Source of the DNA: Owenweeksia sp.
GTDB taxonomy: Bacteria > Bacteroidota > Bacteroidia > Flavobacteriales > Schleiferiaceae
DNA: 32,570 nt
Direction: 5' to 3'
NCBI GenBank assembly: GCA_028277105.1
Contig: JANQHO010000159.1
Coordinates: forward strand, 1-32,570
In this document: positions 7,234 to 16,611 of the stretch, piece after piece
How the letters are laid out: the number at the start of each line of letters is the position of its first letter
Position numbering within the stretch: the first letter of the stretch is position 1
Position numbers and translations under genes: made by a program
Notes under the pieces: model-generated
The model's input: only the letters and a program-made list of their open reading frames with translations
What the model was told of the DNA's origin: nothing
Databases searched by the model: none

Positions 7234-9306
7234 TCAGTTAGCAAATTCAGCATCTTTCACCCCGGAATTTAATTTCACTTCGGTAACAGTCATTTTAATC
7301 ACCTGAGGTCCGGAATTGATCATGATGCTTTTGGCGTACTTATAACCGTCTTCATCAGTATAATCAGCATAACTGGTAGCATTGATCATCTCACCCTGGG
7401 GAGTTTCAATAGTTTGTTCTTCCTTTAGCTTAAAGCCGCTCTCGGCATCATAGTATTCCGTAAAAGTATTACCTGATGGAGAAGTCACTTCTAACACATA
7501 AGCTTTTTTACCTTCAACCATAGCCATACGGTCAAGCGTTAATTGATAGCCCATTTCCGAATATTTCATTTCTTTATTGAAAGTGGCTTCGGCTTTCATA
7601 TCTTCCAGATCTTCACCTTCCAGGGTTTGGCTTTGCCCCATGGCACTTTGAGAGCCCTTGGTTCCGTCAAATACCTGTTTTTGTACTACTCCCATCCCAC
7701 TGGCGGTAACTTCCATCTTATATTTATTGGGGCGCTTGCGTACCATTTCAGTTGAGAGCTTCATAGGTGTTCCGGCAATTTCTCCATCCATTTTCATGCG
7801 GATATCCTTGATGGATTCCAGTTTTTCTTTACCTCCCTGAGCTGCTATATAATTGTTGATCACCATTTGGGCGGTTACTCCTTCCGGTACGGGAATAGAA
7901 GGCTTTTCAGTTTTATTGCCCTCATCATCATAGTACTGTATAGGGCCTAATTTTTCCAGTTTGTCAGCTACCTCACTGGCTTTACCTACAACGGTGATGT
8001 GCATGGAGCCAGGTTTGATATATTTTTTGGCGGCCTCCATTACGTCAGTAGCAGTAAGGGCCTGTAAGCGTTTAAGATAATTCTCGTAGTAGTCTTCCGG
8101 TAAATTGTAGCGTTGGATGTTCAAAGCAAAGCTGGCTACTGTACTGGGGCTTTCGAGGGAGCGTCCGTAAGCACCAATGATAAAGTTTTTAGCGCCTTCC
8201 AATTCTTCATTGCTTACCGGCTCAGTACGGATACGATTGAATTCGTATAAAAACTCGGCAATAGCACTATCAGTAACTTCATTGCGTACACTGGAAGAAG
8301 CGGTAAAGGAGCCTATTAGTTTGTCATATTCGTAATCTGAATAAGCTCCGTAAGTATAGCCTTTATCTTCGCGTATATTAAGGAAAAGGCGTCCCATAGA
8401 TCCCACACCTAAGATCTGGTTAGCCAGGGCCAGCTTTACAATATCGGGATCACCGGGTTTCAACTCGATGGTATTGCCCAGGCTAAGAACAGATTGAACG
8501 GCATTATCCTTATTGGCAAAGCTCAGTTTCAAATTTTCCGGAACCGCAGGTTTTTCAAAACTGTTGCGGGGAATATTGCCCTCTTTCCACTGGCCAAAAT
8601 ATTTCTTGGCCAGCTTTTTAGCGGCTTTTGGTTTTATATCGCCTACTATGGTAAGATAGGATTGGTTGGGAATCCAATAGTTTTGGTAGAATTGCTTACA
8701 ATCTTCCAGTTGTATACTCTCAACCTTTTTGGTAGTCATTACTTCACCGTAGGGGTGGTCGGGTCCGTATAAAACACTGTAGAAAACATTATTGGCTATC
8801 TGATCGGGATTGTCTTTGGCGGTTTGCAGGGCAGAGATCTGCTGCTTTTTCAGCTTTTCAAACTCTTCTACCGGAAAAGCAGGGTTCAAAACCACATCTG
8901 CCATTATCTCCATCAGCTTCTCGTTGTATTTACTCAAGCCAGAGGTAAATACCGAACTGGAACCGGTAGATAATGAGGCTCCGATAAAATCGATTTCTTC
9001 ATCTAATTGATCCTTGGGGCGGTTGCTTGTTCCCTGGCGCAGCATCTCACCGGCCAGTGAAACATATCCGGCCTTATCGGCTTCGTAGATAGGATCGCGG
9101 TCTATTGTAAGGCTCATGGCAATACGGGGCAGTTTATGGTCTTCTACCACTATCACTTTGAGGCCATTATCAAGTTCATATACTTTGTATTCACCAAACT
9201 CAATTTCAGGAGCAGGGCCGGCTTCGGGCATTTTGCTGCGGTCGAGCTGTGCCAATAATACATTGGCCGAAAAGCAGATCAGTAAAAGGCTGATAATATT
9301 TTTCAT
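7234..9306 (-). CDS. M16B peptidase-like protein without zinc motif, with C-terminal extra domain
   Basis: About 690 residues. The ATG at 9306 is preferred over a TTG nine bases upstream because it begins a clean signal peptide (MKNIISLLLICFSANVLLAQ). Two M16 domains follow (about 30-450), including the conserved GRLFLNIREDKGYTYGAYS segment of the second domain. The zinc-binding HxxEH motif expected in the first domain is replaced by AGYVSLAGEML, so it is probably inactive by itself. Residues about 465-690 form an additional beta-rich domain (from NNYIAAQGGKEKLESIKDI onward) resembling lipoprotein-carrier-like folds; this is inferred. The gene starts 24 bases after an M16 partner that keeps HxxEH. 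M16B enzymes are known to work as active/inactive pairs, so a periplasmic heterodimer is likely. Confidence 0.88.
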   Translation of the reverse strand: MKNIISLLLICFSANVLLAQLDRSKMPEAGPAPEIEFGEYKVYELDNGLKVIVVEDHKLPRIAMSLTIDRDPIYEADKAGYVSLAGEMLRQGTSNRPKDQLDEEIDFIGASLSTGSSSVFTSGLSKYNEKLMEIMADVVLNPAFPVEEFEKLKKQQISALQTAKDNPDQIANNVFYSVLYGPDHPYGEVMTTKKVESIQLEDCKQFYQNYWIPNQSYLTIVGDIKPKAAKKLAKKYFGQWKEGNIPRNSFEKPAVPENLKLSFANKDNAVQSVLSLGNTIELKPGDPDIVKLALANQILGVGSMGRLFLNIREDKGYTYGAYSDYEYDKLIGSFTASSSVRNEVTDSAIAEFLYEFNRIRTEPVSNEELEGAKNFIIGAYGRSLESPSTVASFALNIQRYNLPEDYYENYLKRLQALTATDVMEAAKKYIKPGSMHITVVGKASEVADKLEKLGPIQYYDDEGNKTEKPSIPVPEGVTAQMVINNYIAAQGGKEKLESIKDIRMKMDGEIAGTPMKLSTEMVRKRPNKYKMEVTASGMGVVQKQVFDGTKGSQSAMGQSQTLEGEDLEDMKAEATFNKEMKYSEMGYQLTLDRMAMVEGKKAYVLEVTSPSGNTFTEYYDAESGFKLKEEQTIETPQGEMINATSYADYTDEDGYKYAKSIMINSGPQVIKMTVTEVKLNSGVKDAEFAN

Positions 9307-9330
9307 GATATTCAATTTTTTGAAGTAGTA

Positions 9331-10644
9331 TTATTGGTTTTGGGGTAAATAATAAAGGAGTACACGATTATTATTCACCAGATATTTCCGGGCAGCTTGC
9401 TGCAGGTCTTCACGGGTTACTTCGCGGTATTTTTCAATTTCTGTATTGATCAGATTGGCATCGCTAAAGTAAACGTGATAGTTAGCCAGATTTTCCGCTA
9501 TGCCCGCTACGCCAGAGTTGCTGGCGATAAAATCATTTTCGAGCTTGTTAAGCACTTTTTGGTATTCCCTTTCGGTGATCAATTCATCGCGTACACGGGC
9601 TACCTGTTTGTCAATACCGGTACGGAAAGAGGCCAGGTCAACCCCCATGTTGGCGATACCCAGGGTGACAAAAAGTCCACCCTGCTCCAAAGCAAAAGGA
9701 AAAGCCTGAACAAAGAGCGCCAGTTGCTCATCATCAACCAAAGATTTATACATGCGGGAACTCTGTCCGTCTGATAAAAGAGTAGTTAACATATCCAGGG
9801 CGTAAGCATCTTTGGTTCCCTGGGGAGGCATACGGTAACCGATAAAAATAGCGGGTAACTGAATATTGTCGTACACGGTATCCACTACTTCGCCACCCAA
9901 AGGAGGCTCATTGACATCGGGTTGAGGAATGTCTTTAGTGCCTTTTGGAATGGAGCCGAAATATTTTTCGATCAGCTCTTTGGCCCGGTCGGGATCAATA
10001 TCACCGGCTATGGAAAGAGTAGCGTTATTGGGAACGTAAAAGGTGTTGTAGAAATCGGCAAAATCACCTATTTCGGCAGCATTGAGATCTTCCATGGAGC
10101 CGATGGGAATATTCTTATAGGGATGCACTTTGTAAGCTTTGCTGAACATATTCTGCATAAAACTCATGTAGGGCTGATTGTCAATGCGCAGGCGTTTTTC
10201 TTCTTTTACGACTTCCCTTTGCGTCTCTACACCTTCTATATCCACTGTAGCGTGCAACATCCTTTCCGATTCCAGCCAAAGGCCCAGTTCCAGTTGATTG
10301 GAAGGTAAGACTTCGTAGTAGAAAGTACGGTCGTGAGTAGTGTTGGCATTCAACTCACCGCCATTGGATTGTACTATCTTCATGAATTCACCGCGTTCGA
10401 TGTTTTTAGAGCCTTCAAACATCAGGTGCTCAAAGAAGTGAGCAAAACCGGTGCGCCCGGGCTTCTCGTTTTTAGAACCTACGTGATACAATACGGTTAC
10501 TGCCACTATAGGTGTACTGTGGTCTTCATGCAGGATAACATGCAAACCGTTGTCAAGGGTATATTCCTCGAATTCTATCTGCGTTTGCCCGTAACTTTGG
10601 ATGACCAGGCCTGATAAAAGACTGGCTAGTAATAATTTTTTCAT
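9331..10644 (-). CDS. M16 family zinc metallopeptidase, catalytic partner
   Basis: A 437-residue secreted peptidase. Signal peptide 1-19 ends at QSYG|Q. The inverted zinc motif is intact in RTGFAHFFEHLMFEGS, with H69, E72 and H73, and the third ligand is one of the glutamates in REVVKEEKRLR (about 148-149). A second M16 domain follows (about 200-430). It is first in a two-gene unit with an M16-like protein that lacks the zinc motif, so the two probably form one periplasmic enzyme degrading or processing peptides. Length and architecture are normal for bacterial M16B enzymes. Substrate unknown. Confidence 0.92.
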   Translation of the reverse strand: MKKLLLASLLSGLVIQSYGQTQIEFEEYTLDNGLHVILHEDHSTPIVAVTVLYHVGSKNEKPGRTGFAHFFEHLMFEGSKNIERGEFMKIVQSNGGELNANTTHDRTFYYEVLPSNQLELGLWLESERMLHATVDIEGVETQREVVKEEKRLRIDNQPYMSFMQNMFSKAYKVHPYKNIPIGSMEDLNAAEIGDFADFYNTFYVPNNATLSIAGDIDPDRAKELIEKYFGSIPKGTKDIPQPDVNEPPLGGEVVDTVYDNIQLPAIFIGYRMPPQGTKDAYALDMLTTLLSDGQSSRMYKSLVDDEQLALFVQAFPFALEQGGLFVTLGIANMGVDLASFRTGIDKQVARVRDELITEREYQKVLNKLENDFIASNSGVAGIAENLANYHVYFSDANLINTEIEKYREVTREDLQQAARKYLVNNNRVLLYYLPQNQ

Positions 10645-10757
10645 TGTTTATACAGATTGATTTATGGGTGAGTTCTTGTAGCAAAGCCCAAAATTATAAA
10701 AATCATTGGTTGTAAAGAGTTTTGCAACTAATTGATAGCTAAATATAAAAAGTTTTT

Positions 10758-10765
10758 TACCTTTG
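10758..10765 (+). promoter_or_regulatory. -7 box TACCTTTG upstream of rplU
   Basis: TACCTTTG matches TAnnTTTG exactly and lies 23 bases before the rplU start. A TTG at 10732-10734 is a possible -33 element, but the 23-base spacing is longer than the usual 19. It probably drives rplU-rpmA and is the first signal after the divergent M16 genes. Confidence 0.45.
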
Positions 10766-10788
10766 CAGCCCTTAAAATTACAGCTTAT

Positions 10789-11205
10789 ATGTATGCAATT
10801 GTAGAGATAGCAGGGCACCAGTACAAAGTACAGAAAGACCAGCAAATCTACGTTAACCGTTTGGAAGGTAAAGAAGGAGACAAGGTTTCTTTTGAAAAAG
10901 TGCTTCTTACCGACAAAAGCGGAAAAGTAGAAGTTGGCGCCCCGGTTATAAAAGGTTTTAAAGTAGATGCCAAGATCGTATCTCACCTGAAAGCAGATAA
11001 GGTGATCGTCTTCAAAAAGAAAAGAAGAAAAGGTTACAAAGTAAAGAACGGACACCGTCAGGCCATTTCCCTGATCGAGATCACCGGTATAGGTGGTGCA
11101 GCTAAAAAAGCCGCTCCCAAAGCCAAAGCTCAAAAGGCTGAGGTAAAGAAAGAAGCTCCTGCCAAAGCAGCCCCTAAGACAGAAGAAACTAAAACCGAAG
11201 CATAA
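10789..11205 (+). CDS. rplU: 50S ribosomal protein L21 (bL21)
   Basis: A 138-residue ribosomal protein of the large subunit. The start was set at MYAIVEIAGHQYKVQKDQ, the normal L21 N-terminus; the frame is open upstream but those codons overlap the promoter. The conserved C-terminal RNA-binding stretch KKKRRKGYKVKNGHRQ is present. After about residue 105 there is an extra tail rich in Ala, Lys, Pro and Glu, seen in many Bacteroidota L21 proteins. It is followed 14 bases later by rpmA in the usual order. Confidence 0.96.
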   Translation: MYAIVEIAGHQYKVQKDQQIYVNRLEGKEGDKVSFEKVLLTDKSGKVEVGAPVIKGFKVDAKIVSHLKADKVIVFKKKRRKGYKVKNGHRQAISLIEITGIGGAAKKAAPKAKAQKAEVKKEAPAKAAPKTEETKTEA

Positions 11206-11219
11206 AAACTTTTTAAGAT

Positions 11220-11477
11220 ATGGCACATAAGAAGGGAGTTGGTAGCTCCAAAAACGGTAGAGAATCAGAAAGTAAGCGCCTGGGTGTGAAGATTTTCGGT
11301 GGACAACAGGCCATAGCGGGCAATATCATTGTGCGCCAGCGCGGAACCCGTCATAATCCCGGGGAAAATGTGGGTATGGGAAAAGATCATACTCTTTTTG
11401 CCTTAACAGACGGAACAGTTGTTTTCCGCAAGAAAAAGGACAATAAATCATATGTTTCTGTAGAGCCAAACAGCTAG
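11220..11477 (+). CDS. rpmA: 50S ribosomal protein L27 (bL27)
   Basis: An 85-residue protein with the canonical start [20 protein letters not shown] and the signatures LGVKIFGGQ and [15 protein letters not shown]27 sits near the peptidyl-transferase centre of the 50S subunit. It has no N-terminal extension of the kind cleaved in Firmicutes. Second gene of the rplU-rpmA operon, directly followed by a strong intrinsic terminator. Confidence 0.97.
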   Translation: MAHKKGVGSSKNGRESESKRLGVKIFGGQQAIAGNIIVRQRGTRHNPGENVGMGKDHTLFALTDGTVVFRKKKDNKSYVSVEPNS

Positions 11478-11496
11478 ACAGATTTTAACTTATAAT

Positions 11497-11529
11497 AAAG
11501 CCCCTGAGATCGTCTTCAGGGGCTTTTTT
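11497..11529 (+). terminator. Intrinsic terminator after rplU-rpmA
   Basis: A perfect 11-bp stem, AAAGCCCCTGA (11497-11507) with TCAGGGGCTTT (11516-11526), has an 8-base loop and runs into a T tract (11524-11529). It lies 20 bases after the rpmA stop and separates the ribosomal operon from serS. Confidence 0.92.
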
Positions 11530-11562
11530 GTTTATAAATTTATCGCCCCAAATTTTAACACC

Positions 11563-12831
11563 ATGCTGGAACTCTCCTATTTGCGGAATCACGCTGACGA
11601 TGCGGTTAAGCGTTTGAAAAAAAGAAAAATACAGGCAGAAGAAGCTATCTCGGATATATTGAAGCTGGACGAACAGCGCAGACAGGTTCAAACCGAACTG
11701 GATCAAACCCTTGCAGAGAGCAATAGCATCAGTAAAGAAATCGGGCAACTCTTTAAAGCGGGCAAAACCTCTGAAGCTACCCGGCTCAAGGAAAGGTCAA
11801 CCCAATTGAAAGAGAGAAGTAAAGAACTGCAACAGGAAGAAGAGCAACTGAAGCACTCGCTGGAATTGCTGCTAGTGAGCCTGCCTAACGCTCCTCATGA
11901 GCTGGTGAAAGAAGGGGCAGGGGAAGACGAAAATGAAGAAGTGAGATCATACGGAGATATCCGTGATCTGCCCAACCATGCTAAACCGCACTGGGAACTG
12001 GCTGATGAGTACGATCTTATAAAGTTTGACCTGGGTGTAAAAATCACCGGGGCGGGTTTTCCTGTATATAAAGGCAAAGGAGCCCGCCTGCAGCGTGCCC
12101 TGATCAACTTTTTCCTGGAGGAAAATATCAAGGCAGGTTATGAAGAATACCAACCTCCTCATTTTGTCAATGAAGCATCCGGCTTTGGTACCGGTCAGTT
12201 GCCTGATAAAGAAGGCCAGATGTACCACATGAAAGACGATGATCTCTATGCCATTCCTACAGCTGAAGTACCTATTACTAATTTTTTCAGGGATGAGATC
12301 CTTGAGGCTGCATCAATGCCTATAAAATGTACCGCTTATACCCCTTGTTTTAGAAGGGAAGCAGGCAGTTACGGTAAAGATGTACGGGGACTTAACCGCT
12401 TACACCAGTTTGATAAGGTGGAGATCGTAACAGTTTGTAAACCGGAAGAATCTTATAATATACTAGATGATATGGCGGCTCATGTAGAAGGCTTGCTGCA
12501 GAAGCTGGAATTGCCCTACCGTATTTTGCGGCTTTGTGGAGGTGATATGGGCTTTACCGCTGCCATGACCTACGATTTTGAAGTTTGGAGTGCCGCCCAG
12601 AAACGCTGGCTGGAGGTAAGCTCAGTATCTAATTTTGAGACCTTCCAGAGCAACCGCTTAAAGCTGCGCTACCGGGGAGAAGATAAGAAAACACACCTTT
12701 GTCATACTCTTAATGGTAGTTCCCTGGCCCTACCGCGTATAGTAGCGGCCTTGCTCGAAAACCACCAAACCGAAACAGGGATATACATTCCCGAAGTTTT
12801 AATCCCTTATACTGGATTTAAAGAAATATAG
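11563..12831 (+). CDS. serS: Seryl-tRNA synthetase
   Basis: A 422-residue class II aminoacyl-tRNA synthetase that charges tRNA-Ser (and tRNA-Sec where present). The N-terminal antiparallel coiled coil that grips the tRNA long arm is at about 28-105. In the catalytic core, the TAE serine-binding loop (IPTAEVP, 231-237), motif 2 (CFRREAGSYGKDVRGL, 262-277) and motif 3 (GSSLALPRIVAALLE, 385-399) are intact. Length and motifs are normal. It begins 34 bases after the rpmA terminator, so it has its own start signals; a weak TAAATTTA box sits about 20 bases upstream of the ATG. Confidence 0.97.
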   Translation: MLELSYLRNHADDAVKRLKKRKIQAEEAISDILKLDEQRRQVQTELDQTLAESNSISKEIGQLFKAGKTSEATRLKERSTQLKERSKELQQEEEQLKHSLELLLVSLPNAPHELVKEGAGEDENEEVRSYGDIRDLPNHAKPHWELADEYDLIKFDLGVKITGAGFPVYKGKGARLQRALINFFLEENIKAGYEEYQPPHFVNEASGFGTGQLPDKEGQMYHMKDDDLYAIPTAEVPITNFFRDEILEAASMPIKCTAYTPCFRREAGSYGKDVRGLNRLHQFDKVEIVTVCKPEESYNILDDMAAHVEGLLQKLELPYRILRLCGGDMGFTAAMTYDFEVWSAAQKRWLEVSSVSNFETFQSNRLKLRYRGEDKKTHLCHTLNGSSLALPRIVAALLENHQTETGIYIPEVLIPYTGFKEI

Positions 12832-12845
12832 CGGCTGAAAGGTTT

Positions 12846-13907
12846 TTATTCCTTACATAGCTTGCCTGAGGCGAGGGCTTTGTTTTTTTCGAAAACTAAA
12901 AACGAGTAAATACCAGAGGACAGATCGCCTAAATCCACCTTTATTTCGGCCTGATCAATACCTGTTATTCTTTTAAGCTCTCTTCCGTTAAGGTCGTAGA
13001 GCACAAAGCTGGCAGAGCCCGTGTATTTTGTATCCCAACTAACTGTAACCTCATTTTTAGCAGGGTTGGGATAAATCTTGTAGCTTTCCTTAAGTTGATA
13101 TTCTTGGGTAGAAATGGGAAAAGTATTACAGTTTATGGGGGGAGGAAAGGGAACGCTGAAATTTCCGTAAAATCCCCAATCTGTATAACCCTGATATTGT
13201 ACAGAACAGTCGGGATTTACCTTAAATTGCCATCTCCGGTAATTATCACATTCGTCTGAGCAGTCGTGAAATTCAAAGTAGAAATAATAAAACCTGTAGG
13301 CTCCGGCCTGTTGGTACTCAATTTTTCCCAAAGTGTTCCCAAAAGTGTAAGTTCTGTTGACTTCGCCCTGAAAAACAGCTGGGTCTTGTTTAAAAGCTTC
13401 AATCAGTGTATGGGTATTCCAAAGCGAATCGGTTCGTAATAAAGCGTAATCACCAATAGACCAATTGAAAAAATCAGTAACCTTTAGATGATATTTAGTC
13501 ATAAGGGTATCGATGTAAGCGTTACCGGTAATGGAATTTAAATTTTGCCAGGCCTGGGTCCACGATTGGCCGAGATCCACGTTCAGCAGTATTTCATGGC
13601 CTAAAGTATAAAGCCGGTAAGGGTTTACATCGTGTATACAATACAGGTTAAAAACAGTATCGCGTTCGGGTATTGAGGTAGCATTAAAAATTGCGGCCAG
13701 CCCTTCAGCTATGGTATCCTGCCACGCTTGTGGTATTCGTATTTGTGCGGTGTCTGGGCTTTTAATATCAAATATCCGCCTCAAAGCCATGCTTTTGATG
13801 TCCCAATTGTATTCGCTGGCCAGTAATTGTGGAACAGTACAACTTGAAGGCACCTGTGCATGGCTAATGCTACAAACAATAAAAAACAGGAGAATAGCTT
13901 TTTTCAT
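12846..13907 (-). CDS. Secreted protein of unknown function with T9SS C-terminal sorting domain
   Basis: A 353-residue protein. A signal peptide (1-17, ending SHA|Q) directs it to the periplasm. Residues 276-353 form a type A T9SS sorting domain (YKIYPNPAKNEVTVSW, then SFVLYDLNGRELKRI, then LSSGIYSFLVF), so it should be exported across the outer membrane by the type IX system. The middle region (about 20-265) has no family I recognise; it is rich in aromatic residues and has cysteines near 90, 216, 220, 234 and 260 that could form disulfides. It converges on serS with only 14 bases between stop codons and no visible terminator. Confidence 0.8.
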   Translation of the reverse strand: MKKAILLFFIVCSISHAQVPSSCTVPQLLASEYNWDIKSMALRRIFDIKSPDTAQIRIPQAWQDTIAEGLAAIFNATSIPERDTVFNLYCIHDVNPYRLYTLGHEILLNVDLGQSWTQAWQNLNSITGNAYIDTLMTKYHLKVTDFFNWSIGDYALLRTDSLWNTHTLIEAFKQDPAVFQGEVNRTYTFGNTLGKIEYQQAGAYRFYYFYFEFHDCSDECDNYRRWQFKVNPDCSVQYQGYTDWGFYGNFSVPFPPPINCNTFPISTQEYQLKESYKIYPNPAKNEVTVSWDTKYTGSASFVLYDLNGRELKRITGIDQAEIKVDLGDLSSGIYSFLVFEKNKALASGKLCKE

Positions 13908-13986
13908 TTTTGCAGTTTAATCGTTTACCAATAGATGTTAAGTTTGCTTACTCGGTTGCGTTTTTTAACTAATATCTAAGGATAAC

Positions 13987-14544
13987 ATGAACATAAAGAG
14001 CCTGGGAGGAGTAATTTTAACTGTAGTTTTATTCAATCATTGCCAAACACCCAACACCTACGGGAGTGAGTTGAAAAGCATTGACAGCCTGCAAACAACG
14101 CTTACTTATATAGAAAGTAAGCTGGATACCTTTGACTATGACATTATTAAGAAAGAATATGAAGATATTAATAACAAATACAATTATTTACTGGAAAACT
14201 ATCCCGATAAAAATGACCGCGATTTCTGGATCAACCAGATGAACTATATGCGGATTGTGAATAAATCCTTTGGCCGTTATGCCGAATCTTATCCCAGAAT
14301 AAAGGAAGAGGTGAAATACAGCCGCCATCAGTTAAAAACCTTAAAGAACAGTATAGCAGATCAGAAACTCACCGGGGAAGAGATAGATCAATACCTGGAA
14401 ACGGAAATAGAGGCCGTAAATAAACTGAGGATGGAGGCTATACGCCTGAAGCCCGGAGTGGAAGCTTCTATAGTGATATGGGATTCCATTTCTGGGCAGA
14501 TCAATAAGGTAGTTTTATCTTTAGATAGTGTTTCACAAGATTAA
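13987..14544 (+). CDS. Putative lipoprotein, alpha-helical, unknown function
   Basis: A 185-residue protein. The N-terminus (MNIKSLGGVILTVVLFNHCQ) looks like a lipoprotein signal with Cys19 as the lipidation site, although FNHC is not a strict lipobox. The rest is highly charged and helical, with coiled-coil-like stretches (about 27-70 and 95-150), and has no recognised domain. It is divergent from the T9SS protein and lies 46 bases before a large TPR protein on the same strand, suggesting co-transcription and perhaps a common role at the cell envelope. Confidence 0.65.
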   Translation: MNIKSLGGVILTVVLFNHCQTPNTYGSELKSIDSLQTTLTYIESKLDTFDYDIIKKEYEDINNKYNYLLENYPDKNDRDFWINQMNYMRIVNKSFGRYAESYPRIKEEVKYSRHQLKTLKNSIADQKLTGEEIDQYLETEIEAVNKLRMEAIRLKPGVEASIVIWDSISGQINKVVLSLDSVSQD

Positions 14545-14562
14545 ACGAGCTTTTTCGTTTAA
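14541..14562 (+). other. AT-rich hairpin over the lipoprotein stop codon
   Basis: TTAAACGA (14541-14548) pairs with TCGTTTAA (14555-14562) around a six-base loop. It overlaps the stop codon. It has no following T tract, so it could be a weak terminator or an mRNA-stabilising structure before the TPR gene. Confidence 0.3.
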
Positions 14563-14590
14563 GATCAGTTCTGATTAAAGAAATCATATA

Positions 14591-16405
14591 TTGAATAAAC
14601 TTTGTCTTTTAGCCCTGTTTGTATTCTTTACCGGTATTGTAACACTGCAGGCTCAGAGCGAACTGTTATTAGCCGAGCAATATTACAAGCAAGGGGAGTA
14701 TAAAAAGGCTTTGAGTTATATTGAAGGAGAAAGGCAATTCAGGGGAAACAGCAAAGCTTATGAGATCATCCTGAACAGCTACCTTGCCCTGGAAGAATAC
14801 CGGGAGGCCGAGGATTATGTGGAGGATGCCGTAAAGAGTTTTGGGAACTCACGCCCTGCCTACTTTGCTGACCTCGTTTACGTATACCTACTGCAGGATG
14901 AGAAAGAGAATGCCGATGATGTCGTAGAGGATGCCAAAAAAGTGGTGCGTAAAACCCCTGGTCTGGCTTACAATTTTGCCAATGCCTTTCAGAAAAGGGG
15001 CTATCCCCGTATTGCTTTAGAACTTTATGAATTGGCTGAGGCCCGTATGCCAAACCTCAATTACGATTATCAAAAGGCTCTGCTTTACGGTGAAATAGGC
15101 GATATTAAGAAGATGTACGCCACCTATGTGCAGATGGTAGAAAGAGCTCCTAATTATCTCAATACGGTAGAACGACTATTGTCCAGGGCATTACCTCAGG
15201 AAACCGAGTCAGAAAATTCGGAATACCTCAAACAATTGATTATAGAAAAAATACAAAAAGGAGGGCCGCAAACCCTCAATGAACTTTTGGTTTATATCTT
15301 CATACAGGAAAAGAATTTCATGGGAGCTTTTACTCAACTCAAGGCGCTCGACAAAAGAAATCCTACTAATAAATCCGAGATATTCCGCCTGGGAAAAGTA
15401 GCCATGAATAACGGGGAGTTTGAACTGGCGCAAAAGATCTTTGATTATGTCATAAAGGCCGGCACTGATAATCCGTACTACGAAGATGCCCTTATCGAAA
15501 GACTAAGAGCCCGCAAAAACAGATTGGAAAAAGAGAATTCAACGGATAGTGAAGCATGGGGAAGTCTGCAAAGAGATTATATCGCTTTGAGGAAAGACCT
15601 CAAAGGATTTCCTGAGTTGGGAAAATTGAATATTGAACTGGCCCATCTTACCGCTTTTCGTTTAGACGACAGCGATTCTGCGGTGAGTATCCTGGAATCT
15701 ACCATAAATGCGGGCTATATAGGTGAAGAGGATAAAGCCCGCGCGCGGATAGAGTTAGGCGATATTCTTCTTTACAATGGCAATCGCTGGGATGCTATTA
15801 TTTACTATGCCCAGGCCGAAAAAGCTTTTGAGCAATCGCCTATAGGGCAGGAAGCCAAATTTAAGCGCGCCAAATCAGCTTATTACATTGGCGATTTTCA
15901 GTGGGCTAAGGGGGTATTTGATGCCCTTAAAGCTTCCACTTCTAAAACCATTGCCAATGATGCCATGCAGTATTCCTTACTTATCAGTGATAATATTGCC
16001 TTAGATACTACTACTGATGCCATGATCCTTTACGCCCGGGCCGATTTGTTCAATTACCAGGGGAAGCTGGACTCATCTTTACAGGTGTTGACCAACATTC
16101 AGCAGCTTTTCCCCGGCCATACTATACAGGATGAAGTATTATTATTGCATTCCGATATCATGCTGAAAAAAAATAATTTTGAAGCAGCGGTAAAAGACTT
16201 GCAGAATATCATAAATAATTTTAACGATGGTATACTGGCCGATGACGCCCTGTACCGCCTGGCTGTGCTTTACGATCATCAGTTGAATCGCCCGGAGGAG
16301 GCCCGGGAACTCTATCAACGTTTGTTTACCGAGCATCGCGACAGTTTTTTCGCTTCTGATGCCCGCAAGCGTTTCCGGGAATTAAGGGGAGATATTCTTA
16401 ATTGA
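14591..16405 (+). CDS. Large secreted tetratricopeptide repeat protein
   Basis: A 604-residue protein starting at TTG. No ATG lies between the in-frame stop at 14576 and this codon, and the TTG begins a good signal peptide (MNKLCLLALFVFFTGIVTLQAQ). TPR-like helical pairs begin at once (LLLAEQYYKQGEYKKALSYI) and recur to the C-terminus (ALYRLAVLYDHQLNRPEEAR, then ELYQRLFTEHRDSFFASDAR). It is probably a periplasmic scaffold, as TPR arrays mediate protein-protein binding. No catalytic motif is seen. It lies 46 bases behind a putative lipoprotein gene and in the same neighbourhood as serS. Confidence 0.85.
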   Translation: MNKLCLLALFVFFTGIVTLQAQSELLLAEQYYKQGEYKKALSYIEGERQFRGNSKAYEIILNSYLALEEYREAEDYVEDAVKSFGNSRPAYFADLVYVYLLQDEKENADDVVEDAKKVVRKTPGLAYNFANAFQKRGYPRIALELYELAEARMPNLNYDYQKALLYGEIGDIKKMYATYVQMVERAPNYLNTVERLLSRALPQETESENSEYLKQLIIEKIQKGGPQTLNELLVYIFIQEKNFMGAFTQLKALDKRNPTNKSEIFRLGKVAMNNGEFELAQKIFDYVIKAGTDNPYYEDALIERLRARKNRLEKENSTDSEAWGSLQRDYIALRKDLKGFPELGKLNIELAHLTAFRLDDSDSAVSILESTINAGYIGEEDKARARIELGDILLYNGNRWDAIIYYAQAEKAFEQSPIGQEAKFKRAKSAYYIGDFQWAKGVFDALKASTSKTIANDAMQYSLLISDNIALDTTTDAMILYARADLFNYQGKLDSSLQVLTNIQQLFPGHTIQDEVLLLHSDIMLKKNNFEAAVKDLQNIINNFNDGILADDALYRLAVLYDHQLNRPEEARELYQRLFTEHRDSFFASDARKRFRELRGDILN

Positions 16406-16434
16406 GATAGTAGGTTTTTTAACTAAACGCATAG

Positions 16435-16519
16435 TCACCTTGAGTGGCTCAGCGAAGCTGAGATGTACCCGCCTGCCGTCCCTTTCGGGAGGAAACCCGG
16501 TGTGCAGGTCGAAAGGTGA
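16435..16519. repeat. Bacteroidota-type palindromic intergenic unit
   Basis: Nested inverted repeats: outer TCACCTT (16435-16441) with AAGGTGA (16513-16519); CTCAGC-gaa-GCTGAG (16448-16462); and TCCC-TTTC-GGGA with flanking CCTGC/GCAGG. A similar inner unit occurs at 20279-20317. It fills the gap (16406-16611) between the TPR gene and the frameshifted GNAT gene, in which no coding sequence was seen. Confidence 0.6.
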
Positions 16520-16611
16520 ATAGAAAAAGGTACTCTTGTAATCAGGCTTCGACACAAAATTTTTCAGAATTACACAGAGCCTGACAATCGGCTGATATTA
16601 TTTTAACAAGA

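Noticed and set aside
10648..11226. A 192-codon minus-strand open frame across rplU
   Set aside because: It is Phe/Tyr/Cys-rich, typical of the reverse of a Lys/Ala-rich ribosomal gene, and rplU is certain.
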